A stretch of DNA of 64,000 nt from Linnemannia schmuckeri (GCA_029449235.1 JANATG010000020.1:806001-870000), one strand, 5' to 3'. Shown: positions 11,870 to 23,385, numbered from the stretch's first letter. A program made the numbers and translations. Notes: generated by a model from the sequence alone, not told the origin.

Positions 11870-13723
11870 CTAGCCGCCGATGTGGAGCGAGACCCAGGCG
11901 CGGGGGCGCAAATGGCCGGGCAGCTCGCGGTAGGTCTCTGCAGTGCCCGAAGTCAAGTCGATCACATCGATTGAGGCTCCACTCTCGACGTCTATACCTT
12001 GCTCAGAGAGGACAGGGAGGCTTGAGACTAGGAAAAGAGAAGAAAACGGATGGAATTACGATCTGGAATTTTAAAACGGTAAACTGTAGAAGAGACATCA
12101 ACAAGAGGACGAATAGGCAAGAACACTTACAGTCAAAAACAGCCTTTTTGGTCTTCTCAACAACGGTGATCGAAGAAGCACCACCGTGGTGGATGGTGCC
12201 AGCAGCAGCGGCACCTCCAAGGATGGCAGCAGCACCTCCGAAGAGGGCATCAGTACCAGCAGCAGAGGCGGTAGAGTCAACACGGCTCAAGGTCTCGTAT
12301 TGAGTGCGTGACAACTCAGCAGCGTTAACCTCAATTCCCATCTTGAAGAGATCCTGCTCGCTGACATTACGGGCAATGGTATCGTTGTGCGAGGAAGTGA
12401 TCTGGAAGGCGGCCTTGGCAGACTTAACGGCGTCGTGAGGTCCGTCCAGCTTGTAGTCAGTCTCTCTCCTGCGGTAGTAGGCGTAGTACACGCTGGTGGC
12501 GCCGTCGGAGAGCAGCTGGGTCGTATGGATGACACCAGCCGACTTGGTAATTTCCTCACCATCAACGACCTCGACCTTCTTGTCGACAATCACATCCTTC
12601 TGGACGTTCTCGAGGACAGTCTCACCTTCAGTGGCGGTGGTCGTGGTGGTGGTGGTCTCGGTGGTAATGAAATCGTCCGTGGTGCCGATCTCCTGCTCAC
12701 GGGCAATGATGGCGACAGCCTTGGTCTCTTCAACGATCTCCTCGACCTCTTCAACGGCCTTGAAGATTTCGTAGGCCTTGACCTCATAGGTGAAACGCTC
12801 TGTGAACGAAGAAGAACATTATAACCAGTTAGCAGATGAACACCAATGGTATCTCATCGAAGAAATATAGTAGCAGGAGCAAAATACTTACCCGAAACGG
12901 TAGTCTCACGCTCTTTCCACTGGACGCCGAAATTCTCGCGGTAGGTGATCTGGAAGGCAGCCTTGGCAGACGCAACGGTGTCGTGAGGTCTATCCAGCTT
13001 GTAGTCAGTCTCTCCCCAGCGGTAGTAGATGTAGTACTTGGTGGTGGCGCTATCGAAGAGCAGCTGGGTCACATGGGTGACACCAGTCAATTTCTCGGTA
13101 AGAACGGCATCGTAGACCTCATCGTCGTAGTAGACGTACGAGGTCTTGGTGATGGGAGCGACGGAATCGACGTGTGCCTTGCGGGTAGTGAGAACCTGGA
13201 CAGTGCGCTTCCACAAACCATCGACCTTCTCCAAAGCACCATGGGCGGCATGTCTAGCACCAGAGGCAGCATCCTTGGCAGCGCCGACAGTGAGAGCACC
13301 AGCACCAACGACAGCGGCACCAGCTCCGACAACAGCAGCACTAGTGGCGGTAGCGAGCTTACGGGACCAGGAGATACCCTTGGGAACATCGATTTTGACG
13401 CCCACACCAGTCTCCTTGGTGATGATGACCTCCTTGGCCTCCTTCTTCTCCACCTCGACAGCGCTCTCAACGGAAACATCAACATCGACCTTGACTCTCT
13501 TGTCGATAATCACATCCTTCTGGACGTGCTCGAGGATACATTTGAGTGAATCATCCGATAGGTATTCTTGGGCATCCTCAAACACGTCATCATTAAATAC
13601 GCTCCCATCAGATTTGGCATCCAATGTAGTATCAGCGCAAGCATCTCTCAAAGTATTCGCCAGAAAGTTGGTAGTGGTGAACGATGACTCTGGATCGAGT
13701 GCATTGGATATGTTGAAAGCCAT
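11870..13723 (-). CDS. Protein with two WGR-like repeats and a glycine-zipper segment
   Basis: Exons 13723-12892, 12799-12131 and 12027-11870 splice in frame to 552 residues. After an acidic N-terminus comes an Ala/Gly-rich stretch (SAAVVGAGAAVVGAGALTVG) that could insert in or press on a membrane. Residues about 229-276 (YYIYYRWGETDYKLD... SAKAAFQITYRENFGVQWKE) match the WGR pattern: an aromatic strand with WG, the AxxAFxxxxxxxxGxxW helix, then ERETTV. A second copy near 382-425 (YYAYYRRRETDYKLD) has lost the WG. Between them lie Val/Glu- and Thr-rich linkers. WGR domains are best known in PARPs, but no PARP domain is present here. Assignment to WGR is by motif; function unknown. Confidence 0.7.
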
Positions 13724-13904
13724 TATGTGCTGTGTGTTTTGATGTGGTGATGATGTTGACGATGGTGAAGGAGGGTTGTTTTGTTTGCGTTGGTCGTTGG
13801 TAGTTGAGAATACCTGAAGGAGATCCGTTTGTTGATTGTTGGTTTGCGACATGCTTCGTAGTCTCGTTTCCACCTGTTCATTCCCCCGCTTGTTGATAGT
13901 TGGT

Positions 13905-16900
13905 ACAAGTTTAGCCATTTGGAGGGAGCGGAAGTATTCCAACAGCGACCGGTGAATGAAGCTGTGCAGATTCTCAACGCAGGTCAAGGGACTGGACTGT
14001 CGTAGAAGCGTGATCTCCTCGTCTGGCCCAAAGAACTCGGCCTTCCAGGTCTCCTTGTCATCCCTGTGCACATATCTGACAACTGAATTTCCTGCCTGTT
14101 CCTTGTAGATGGCCTTCGCTAGGTTCTGTAAAAAACCTTTAGCAATATGGTTGAAGCCTGCTTCGATTAACTCGTTCAGCTTGGTCGTGGTCGTCTCATT
14201 GTGGTTCATGTACAACCGTCGATGTTTGTTGACCTCCAGCCATTCATTGATAAATATCTTGTATAGCTTTGGTCGGGTCATATTTGCGATTGTCGATGGG
14301 TCGAGGTCGTCCTTGAAAGCAACTGGTAACGACCTAAGGGTTATGTTCAACAGAAACGGGTTTGTCACGAGTGCCAGAAGGTTCGGAATCCTTGTCAGCT
14401 TGTCCATGTATTCTGCGGTACTCCAGACTGATTGAACGCCCATCACTTTGTTTAACTCTGTGTCTCGCACAAACTGATCGACATAGTCTTTGATCTGGTC
14501 TTCAGAAAACGGGACGATAACGGCTTGTTGAAAGAGATGGAGTGTTGACGGACTGTATCGATCGACAGGTAAAGGTTGAGGTTGAAAGTGGTGAGGGCAA
14601 TTAGCGCTAGTGTGGGTGGATCGGCAACTGACAATCAGCTTGACTTTCTATTGGCCAGGTTGGTTTAACATATTGGTCATATGCAGGTTGATTTTCAGCC
14701 GACTCTCGTCGTAAGAATCGCAGATGATAATGAATTGCCGGTCCCGCTTCAGTTCCTGAATGTCGCTGTTTGTAAAGTTGAGTGTTTCGAGATGTTCTGA
14801 TATCAATTCCTTCTCTGGATTTCGAATGGCCGGTAGGTAGATAAAAATAGGGATAGGGCTGCCCTGTTTGTAGTCCTTTATAAAAACGTACTCCAGGTGT
14901 CTGTTGAAAGTTGTTTTGCCGGATCCAGAATCGCCCAGGATCAAAAATACTTGTCGATCGCTCCTAAGAAATTCCATAACCTTGTCCATCAACGGAAATC
15001 GCTCGTCGGATGCCGTGAGATTGGCCTTGGCATATGGTGAGATGTATGTTGCTTGTTGGTACGCTTCAAGTCGTTGTGACATTACTCGGTGCAAATCGTA
15101 TTCCAAAGAAGGTGCCTTGAGGGCCTTGGCCAGAAGAGGAGATGAACCTGGAGTTGGCAAGCGAGTGATCAACGGATACGGTTCTGCACTATCGTCGCCA
15201 TTCTGTCGTCTCAAATCCTGCGATAAAGAGTTGAAATGAATCTGGATAGTTTTCTCCTCACTCGTAGAGATGCGGAGAAGAATGCTGCGGATGGCCCCCC
15301 TGACACTGGAGTCCGTTGCCCATTCCGAATCGCTCCTGAGCAGATCCTCAAGAAAGTAAATGGCCTGCAGACGGATCTGCACGACCCAGATCGGATCCAT
15401 AGCTATCTCTCCGAGCAGCTGGCAGATGCCCCATTGGAACTCCCGCACACGGCAGCAAGGGGCTTCGTAGACGATACGCCTGAACTCGGCAAGCCGACCC
15501 TCACTAATAACCACACGGGCGCCGTGAAGAGCAGGATACCAGGCTCGCTTATTTCCAGTTTGAAATCCTTTCAGAAGACTGTCCACAACACCTTCTCCAG
15601 CCTCCCGCGCTGTCTGAACACTTGCAATCACAGTCTCGGTGGCATCTCGAATTTGTCCGGCCGCCTCGCCCAACTCGCGGAGTCCATTAAAGAGGCCCTC
15701 GATGTCTAGCTTGAAAGCGCTGGCGACACCCAAGCCCGCCATGACCAGTCCTCCACCTACTCGAACAACCATGTCCAAGGGAGACTCATCGTCTCCTATA
15801 TATTGCAGGGCTTGCCATGCACATGAGGCCTGGTACTTGAGGCAGAGGTCGGGACTGTCTTTCAATCCAGCAAAAATATTCAATAGCGGCCTATGATCTT
15901 CTGTGCGACGCAGACCCTTGATGTTGCCTTGTACCATCTTATCAAGAACCCGAGAGATTGCAATCGCCAGTGGGTAGATGAGTTCCGAGACTGGCTTCTT
16001 GGTGTCACCGGGCTGCATATGAGTATCCTCCAGACGCTTGCGAAGGACCCTCAGTATCCTGACCAGATCATCGTCGATGAAGTAGCCTGGTGGAGCCGAT
16101 TCCAGAAAGTAAACCACTCCTACCAGGACCGCCGATTCCAGCAGTGGCTCCTGCTCGAGTTGTCTGATGAGTGATGACAAAACGCCGCGATAGTCCTGAC
16201 GAAACGCCGCGATAGTCCTGACGGTCAAGGAAAGATCCCAGGAGGATGACCTCAGAAATGGACTTCGCATCCTTGTAATTGGACTCGAGAAACTGGAATG
16301 CTACTTGAGCAGTAAGTCGACAAAGACGCTCCTGCTCAATCGGATCCTTCGAGATGGCTCTCATCCACAGTAGATCAGTCCCTTCAAGACCTATCGCCTG
16401 TGTGCTCTCTTCAACAATGCTAAGTGAAGCTGGCATAGATGACGGTCGCGACATTTTCTTGGTCGGTAGCAGATGACGAGCGAACGCGAGCTGAAGGGTT
16501 GAATTGAAGCATTTGTTCAGTTCAGGTAGCGGAGTACGGAAGAAGGGCGGGGCAACATTGTCGAAGAAGGACCGGGCAACATTGTCGAAGAAGGACCGGG
16601 CAACATTGTCGAAGAGAGTCGGTTTTAAAGGTTGTTGGAGTAAATTGATTTCGAAACGGGTATCTGAGACTGAAGAAGAGCTGATGATCGCTGCTTGGCG
16701 AACTGTCTTGGTAGCGTTGTTCCCCTGAGATTCTGTTGTATCTTGTCGACGTGCCGCTGTATCTGGTCGAGTTGCTGCATCCTGTCGAGGTACGGCTGAT
16801 ATGCCTCGTTCAAGGATCACGATGTTTTCGTCTTGCCCCGAGTCATCACCGATAGGTTCGTCCGGGGCAAAGCGGCCAACGGGCTTCGAGATCCCTGTGT

Positions 16901-17163
16901 GCTCAACCAGATCAGTAGCAACACCATAGATCGGGTCGCGTTTCTTGCCAAACGAGCGGATAGCAGTCTTTAGGGAAAAACGATGTTTCTTGGGTGAGGT
17001 GATCTCGGTAATCTCAGCACCGGAGGTAGGGCGGTCCAAGTGTTTGGGTTGCTCGACATGCACGGCGTTAATAGCACTGCGAACGCTGTAGTTTTCTGCA
17101 GAGGTTTTGAGCTGCGTGAAAAAATGTCTTTTTGAAGGCTTTTTTTTCCGGATGATTGGTCAT
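13905..17163 (-). pseudogene. NACHT (NLR-like) NTPase, broken
   Basis: Large STAND-type gene. A non-coding 5' exon ends at 17273, a 104-nt intron (17272-17169) follows, then ATG at 17163. A helical repeat region (16450-15000) precedes the NACHT core: Walker A GDSGSGKTT near 14937-14907, Walker B FIIICDSYDES, then VKLIVSCR. Three lesions block it. The N-terminal frame (MTNHPEKK...) meets the rest only if the A8 run at 17147-17140 were A7. A perfect 22-bp tandem duplication (16180-16201/16202-16223) shifts the frame. TAG at 14650-14648 stands where relatives would have Trp (GQ*KVKLIVSCR). Three in-frame 24-bp repeats (FDNVARSF, 16539-16610) are harmless. Homology fades near 13910, before any C-terminal sensor repeats. 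Confidence 0.8.
16180..16223. repeat. 22-bp perfect tandem duplication inside the NACHT gene
   Basis: Two identical 22-mers (AAACGCCGCGATAGTCCTGACG) lie head to tail. Removing one restores a continuous frame (SFLDRQDYRGVLSSLIRQL), so the duplication is the cause of the frameshift. Confidence 0.9.
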
Positions 17164-17273
17164 TTCGTCTGGTCCAAGAAATTAACAAATGTGTAGTGAT
17201 TCAATAAACCTTTTTTTTTATGATGGTTTATATTGGGCATTTAAATTGGTATACATAATCAAGATGACTTACC

Positions 17274-19429
17274 TTGTGGGGCAATTGGCCAACTCACTAT
17301 GGACGAGGATGAGGATCGGCTGCGTGCTTGTGAGTAGGTGTTAAGTAGGGTGGGCTGCTAGGCAAGGATTGAGAGCTGAAGCAAAAGAGTGTTCACTTTC
17401 GGCCAATGGAAAATGACAAGCGTCTATTTAGAAGAAGAATGAGGAGTAGCAGTTGGCTAAAGAATAAGTAGACTGTATGGTTGCTGTGGGCGCCCTAGTC
17501 TTTCTAAAGTGAAGCTGCTATATTTCTATAGACTGAAACCACATGAACGGAGAGTACGCAGCTACTTACCACCGTGATGCTCATGCAAGACAGTGCTCTT
17601 TTGTGGAACAATATGTTTGCGGTGTAAACTTTTTACTGCTGATATTTCTGTCAGAAGTAAACGTTATTGAGAAGGCGAAGGAGGAACGGATGATTCTCTT
17701 TCCAGACGATTGAAGGAGTAGAGATGGGATGAAGATGCCAATTGAGAATGGAATGCTTGTTGCATTAACCTGTCTCATCCTTCCGCACCTTCCTCTTTTA
17801 CACATACAAAAGTTACGTACTCAGCCCTTAAGAGCACGTGGAGCTGTGCAGCATTGTTTACCATGCAAACGAACGGTTGTCTGCGCTGTAGGAAAAAAGG
17901 CATCATGCGCTCCTTCCCGTGCATAAGAGAAAAAGGGAAGTGTTTGTTTATGAGATGTGACCGTCTGAAGACCGGTAATGGTAAGCATCGAGTCAACTTG
18001 GACGGGAAGGAAGTAGAGTGTTCCATGTATCATGTAAGCAAGGTGTAGGGTACCGGTACTAAAGATATCGACGGCAATGACAAGAAAATGGACCGCAAAA
18101 GCTACACGGCAGGCTGATGTACTCCATAATAAAAAAAAGTAGACGACCATGCCTATGTGTCTAACAAATAGTAATTCTTGCACCCCTCGTAAAAGAAACC
18201 CATGCACACTCTTTTACACAGGTCGTGCATCTTTATTTTACGAGGGGTGTACGAATTACTTTTTTGAGTTGTAACTCAATCATCTCGCGTTCGCACTATA
18301 TCGATTTTCCCTTATCATCCTCCATCTCTCCGCCATCTTTCTCTCCCTCCTTCCCTCTCTCAAAGATCCCTCCTGTCGTTTGATTCACCGCGTCTCATTT
18401 TCCATTTGTGAGAAAAAATAAAAGAAACAAATACACGGAGAGACATTAGAAAAAGACAAACAAAGCATGCAATGATTATTGATGTGATTATGCTTCCTTT
18501 CTAATGGCTCACTTGCCAGGCCAGAGTGCTTTGTTCATGTACTCTCTCGCCTAGGGGACGTCCGTTCCCCTCCTTCCTCCATTCCTTACCTTCGAAATCC
18601 ATGGCCATTTTTGCCAAAAGTGCTCATGGGCATTGCATTCTTATAAAGAAATTGAGAGCAAATTTTTCCATTAACCGATTCCCGTCCGCTCTCTTTCTTA
18701 TTTTTCCTTTTTTTTTGGGCGTTACCAAGAGATCTACTCTATGACTGTCTATTACTGGCGACCTGGCCTGGACACGCCCCTCTTTTGCTCGCTTCGACAA
18801 AGGTGGTATGAACATGAATGTTAAATGAAAATAATAGTTGCATACTTTTTGGAGTAGTAGAATCGTATGTTTCGAAACTCCGGTGCCCCCAACAGGATGC
18901 AAGAGAAAAGCAAAGAACAAGATTAGGATGTGGCTCGTTTCTGCGTCGTGTTGCTTGTTTTTTTGTTGTTGTTGATGTTGTTGCATGCGTGCACAAAGCA
19001 TCTTTCCTTTGTGTGTGCAAACCTTCCTTCTCTCCCCCTGCTCTTTTTCCCCCATGCCCAGGTTGACTTTTGCATGCAGGTGCCTGGGTTTGTTATCTTT
19101 TTTCCTGCTCTTTTGTTCGTACAGCATTGCTGGAAAAGGCGACAAATTCGTCTCGTGCGCCTTCGTTGATTGCATTTTCTTTTTTTTTGCACTCCTTTCT
19201 CTCTCTCTTCTACTCCTCCTCCTTCTCCCCCACTCTCTCTCTGCTACCCTCTCTTCCTTCTCTCATTCAATTATACAATTACGCCCTCTGAATCACACAC
19301 TCTTACGCACTCGCACGCTATGGACACATAAATTCTCCTACCTCTCCTCTTTTGTTCGGCATCCACCTTCACTTTCACACGCCCATATCATCGACGAAAA
19401 CACCAAAAAAAAACCGCCCCCTCCCCATC
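17274..19429. other. Spacer of 2.1 kb with a long hairpin
   Basis: Upstream flank of the NACHT gene and of the next LDCIA gene. Besides the inverted repeat at 18170-18260, only low-complexity open frames appear, and the last 400 bases are the CT-rich leader of the gene at 19430. A short Cys-containing frame (17854-18048) has no recognisable motif. Confidence 0.4.
18170..18260. repeat. 91-nt inverted repeat with 25-nt arms
   Basis: Arms 18170-18194 and 18236-18260 are reverse complements at 23 of 25 positions (AGTAATTCNTNCACCCCTCGTAAAA). A nested ATGCAC/GTGCAT pair lies inside. It could be a tiny MITE or fold-back element, or a structured RNA element. Confidence 0.65.
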
Positions 19430-21173
19430 ATGTCCTATGGCAATAGCAATAGCACGGTCCTCTTGGACTGTATCGCCACAGATCCATCTTCGACAACGCT
19501 CTACGGCATCACCACTGGGCTAATAGACGGCAAGGAAAGCGTGCTCCTCATCAAGTCCTTCCCTAACCCAGACCAACTTAGTCTAGACATGTGGTCAATA
19601 GTAGCGTTCTCCCAGTCTGCGCCGTTTTCTTACTGGAATCCACCCTTCGGTACTGTCGACTGTTTCGTTAGCGGTAAAGGCGTCTTTACAGCGTTTTTCA
19701 GGAACAAGGATCACATATCTCCTAAACCTGCCAATGTTCCCGTTGGAGTTCGATATGATCCTGAAACGGACAGGTGGACGAGTATCAGGACGTCATCTAT
19801 TTATGGATGGAATACGGACTCGGTGGCACATATGTCGTTCTATGTCAACATGAATGGAGTCGGCACACTGATACACATGTTCACGGATGCCTGGATTGCC
19901 GTTGTTCGGTTTGGAGTCGTCAATGAGTCTGGGAAGTATCTTCAACTTGCTGGCGTCTGGAAACTGGTAGGCGACTACTTTTGTTATGTCATCAGCGCAA
20001 AGTGGACATTTGGCGACGTCCTAATTACCTTTATTTTAAATCGGCTGCCTGCATACATCTTGGATGCCTGTTTTTGTCTTCTTTGTGTGTATATGCCTTT
20101 AACAGGATGAGACATCGGGAGAGTACACTATCAGCAACAACCTCGGGTTATTGCCCAAGCCGTGGGTCAGTGGGGCAGATCCACCAAGACCTGGATTTTT
20201 CCAAAAGAGCCGTTCCCCGGGTCGTAAAAAGATGGTGTATGCAGAAGGCCATCTCTACCTGCTATATCACAACTATGATATGAACACAACCGTCACCATC
20301 GACTCGTATTTATTCACGGATCCGACCGCACCTCCTTTGCCAACTCGTCAAATCTTTAAGGGGTCGGACAAGTTTCTCTCCAGCTATTTCTTTGCAGGAA
20401 CTCGCGGCGGAACCACATTTCTGGGGGGACTTGGAGAAGTCAACGACATAAGCACGCCGGTAACACACAGACACCTTTTCTTTCTAGTTCGTAATTATTC
20501 TGTTGGCTTATTTGAAAATGAGACTTTTTTTCTACACTAAAGCACAGCGATTTTTTTGTTTCATTTTATAAAACAATTTTAGGGACAAGATTATATGTCA
20601 TTCACCATGGATATAGTGGACGGAGCGCCTCAAAGTCCAACAGTGTCAACATCCCCCTTCTACAACTTCCTCACTATATCCGACGGGAGTAGCTCAGAAA
20701 TCAAAGGCGTGGCGGTCCACGACAACTTTGTAACTCTTGGTGGACAATTACCAGGACAAAACCCCTTCATCGTGGGACTAGCCTCGGAGGGGATCTATCA
20801 GTTCTCTACCATCGGAAAGAACGGCACCAACGTCCTCGGAATAATGGATGTAGTAATCCCAAAGCGCTTTAGAGGCTCAGTCCCTCGCAAAACTACCATG
20901 GAAAAATTCTATGACCGGGACTCCGTCCGGCCGAGTGATCGCTCCAATGCAGAGGTTCTTTGGATTATTTTCGGGGTTACTGTAGGACTCTTCATTTGTA
21001 TCATGTTTAACGACTATCGGAAAAGGTTTAAGAAGCGCGCAGCTGAAGAACAACAGGAGCAGGAACGTCAAAAACAACATGAACAAGTGGAACAGCAACG
21101 ACAAGAGCAGTATGTCGAAATGGGCGTAAGGGGGGCTTTTGCGAGTACTGCTGCTACAGATACAAGTCGTTAA
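19430..21173 (+). CDS. LDCIA-family membrane protein with shortened tail
   Basis: Exons 19430-19966, 20106-20459 and 20583-21173, all phase 0, give 493 residues. The first exon has the same length (537 nt) as in the copy at 9275. It opens STVLLDCIATDPSSTTLYGI and keeps the GVRYDPET, HMSFYVN and VRFGVVNE blocks. One membrane span (LWIIFGVTVGLFICIMF) is followed by a Gln/Glu-rich charged tail. After YVEMGVRG the frame ends at TAA (21171-21173). One base away, the tail continues with the family pattern (TTITYEE...IADHEFFSPH) to about 21294, so a single-base shift has cut the C-terminus. The ectodomain and membrane span look intact. Confidence 0.8.
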
Positions 21174-21672
21174 CGCTACTACAACCACGAGGACGATGAT
21201 GATGACGACGATCACCTACGAGGAGGACGAGGACGAGATCGCAGACCACGAGTTCTTTAGCCCACACACACCCCACCAAATTTTACGTACTTAGTCATTT
21301 CTGGTCTTCTTTTTACCGTTCAACTGTATATTTTACTTAATAATATACCCTCGCCGCTGAGCGCATTATGACATGAATAATAAAGGGTTGAATGTGTAGG
21401 GCCGTAAAGGGGAGCGTCCAGGTCTTCCTGCAAGATTTTTCGAGGAAGGCCTTGATAGAGGTCTTTTTGATAGTGTTGGGCAAGCCATTTTTTTTTTTTT
21501 GGGGGGGGGGGGGGGGGGGAGAAGAAGGTGCACAAACCCAATGCAAAATTCTAATTATTTTTTTAAACATGCATGAGATATTTGAGTTAGAACATTCTCT
21601 CTTTGTCATACCACGTGTCTGTTTATTACCAATGGCAAATCAAGAGTTCATGGGAGCAACACGCATTCACGA
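21174..21672. other. Spacer with T13-G19 run
   Basis: The first 120 bases are the out-of-frame old tail of the preceding gene. A T13 run (21488-21500) joins a G19 run (21501-21519), the longest G run in the window. Nothing else is seen. Confidence 0.5.
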
Positions 21673-21912
21673 CTAATTACAAGGAGAACATTTCTTACAG
21701 CCACACTCGTCAAGGAAGGACCCGCACTTACAATCCTGGATAATAACAGGACACACACAAATTCTTCCGTTGAGGCCAGGAGCAGAAACGGAGACATCCG
21801 CAGGGACAGCCGTGATTTGGGTCGTGGTAAACAATAGCAAGCTGAAGATGGTGATGAACGTGGAAACTGAAAGGAGGAGGACTTTCGAGGTGGAAGACTT
21901 GAAAAAATGCAT
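21673..21912 (-). CDS. Small secreted cysteine-rich protein
   Basis: 79 residues. An N-terminal signal peptide (Lys-containing start, hydrophobic VLLLSVSTFITIFSLLLF) leads to a mature part with a dense Cys cluster at the C-terminus (CVCPV, DCKCG, ECGCKKCSPC). Composition is that of fungal small secreted Cys-rich proteins; the role is unknown and I do not assign a family. The 5' region carries a TATA box (TATTTATAC on the plus strand near 22231-22239) and a likely 5'UTR intron donor at 22084. About 470 bp of this upstream region match the upstream region of the secreted gene at 52833. Confidence 0.7.
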   Translation of the reverse strand: MHFFKSSTSKVLLLSVSTFITIFSLLLFTTTQITAVPADVSVSAPGLNGRICVCPVIIQDCKCGSFLDECGCKKCSPCN

Positions 21913-22084
21913 GGCTATTCGGCTTTGAGAATTTTAGCGGACGCGTGTTTAGGATGGTGATGATTCTTGCAAGTGTCGTTGGAACGTTGATACGAGCGAA
22001 AAGAGGCTTGAAGAATTATCGGTTGGTGTTGAACAAGCAATCCTTATATCAATAGAATTATAACAAGCAATCGCATCGTCTTAC

Positions 22085-22560
22085 ATTGATAGGAGATAGA
22101 TGAGGTTTAGGGACGTTCCTGTGATGGTTCGTGTGGCTGCTCCTGGGAAATGACTGTGGTAGCTGTTGTTGCGTGTGTAGTATCTTGGATATTTGGTTGG
22201 GTAATAGCGATAGCTGCTCGAGAAACGCCCTATTTATACAAAATGCGATCTCGCTCTTGGCGGAGCGAAACGTCTCCAACACATCGTTTTCTAAATAAAA
22301 TGCACGTCCGTCTGTTCTCTTTTCGCATAAGCTACATGTCCATCAATTATGAGAAAGATCAAGGGGTGTGAAAGACAAAGGGATGAGACAGACAAGAGGA
22401 CGAGAAAGACCAAGGGATGAAAAAACAAGACGTAAAAAAAGAAGGTAGAAGATTAAGGGAAGAAGACGATCAAAGGACAGCAAGAAACCGAGGAAGGGTT
22501 ATTTACCGGCTTGTGGCAGCCAGGTGTTCATAGCAATGTTGCTTTCTGATCCTTCGATGT
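22085..22560 (-). promoter_or_regulatory. Promoter/5'UTR module shared with the 52.8 kb secreted gene
   Basis: Read on the minus strand it aligns with 52140-52658. Shared blocks in the same order include CATAATTGAT-GACATGTAG-TTATGCGAAAA, a GGACGTGCATTTTAT box, a CAAGAGCGAGA/TCGC box, a TATA box, CAACCAAAT-ATCCAAGATA, CAACAACAGCTACCA and a 5'UTR GTAAGA/GTAAGG donor. A distal block (GCAGCCA...TCATAGC...GTTGCTTT) is also common. The blocks lie between the TATA region and the start codon or further upstream, as expected of a promoter. Confidence 0.7.
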
Positions 22561-22639
22561 CGACTCATCCTATCATACTGAAGCAAAATACCCTAAGTGC
22601 TGGATTGTTCACTCTAATACAAGGAACCTAAGGTAAGGA

Positions 22640-23385
22640 AGGAGACAATACGATAGTAAAAATAAAGGGATGAAAAGTCAAAGGGATAAAAAAAGGATAG
22701 GAATGATGAAATAACCAAGGTCTGCAAAAAGATCTAAGCATGAAAAGCAATTGAGACGAAAGAAAATCAGCGTTCAATTGAGGGTCACAAAAAGTTAGGA
22801 GCAGAAGAGACCGAGGAGCGCAAAAAAAGTCTAAGGCAGACGGGGAAAGGAGAGTTGCAAAGAAGAACAGCGCACAGACGAGGACACAACACACAGACAG
22901 GAAAAGCTGGCCAAGCATTCATAGCGACGTTGCTTTTTAATCCTTCGTTGTCGGCTCATCATACGGAAACAGAATTCACTAAGCATTTCCTCCTCCCTCC
23001 CTTTATTATTCATGCTGGCTTTTCCTGGAATTCTAGGGATCATTGACAGGATGGATAACGACGGCATAGAGCAGACAGGGTTCACCTTTCGTATATAAAC
23101 ATGCTGAACTTTCCGTCTGGTGGCACAAAACTTCAACCAACCCTTCCTCGAGACAACTACCATTTTCTTCAAAATTTAGCCGACCCTTCTCAAGATTCCT
23201 CGCTCAAACAGCCGCAATAAGGATCCGCAATCAAAACCGTCGCAATATCGTTCGCTAGACATCTCGGTCATCCACGACTTTACCGAAAAAAAGTAAGGGC
23301 GTGTCTTTGGTTAGGTGTACGAGGTTTTTGTAAGCGCATTCTGGGTTTTTCGTTAACATCATGATTTACCTTTACTGCATTGGAG
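22640..23385. other. Partial third copy of the distal promoter block, and flank of the 23.4 kb gene
   Basis: 22660-22990 repeats in degenerate form the distal half of the 22.1-22.6 kb module (AAGGGATGAAAA..., then CCAAGCATTCATAGCGACGTTGCTTT near 22912-22938), without its TATA part. A separate TATATAA near 23093 probably serves the plus-strand gene at 23386. Confidence 0.45.

Noticed and set aside
17057..17063. GTG start for the NACHT gene
   Set aside because: Fungal nuclear genes start with ATG, and the protein-like frame continues upstream to an ATG at 17163 if the A8 run is one base too long.
17854..18048. Zinc-cluster fragment (CLRCRKKG...)
   Set aside because: Cys spacing does not fit Zn2Cys6 and nothing supports exons around it.
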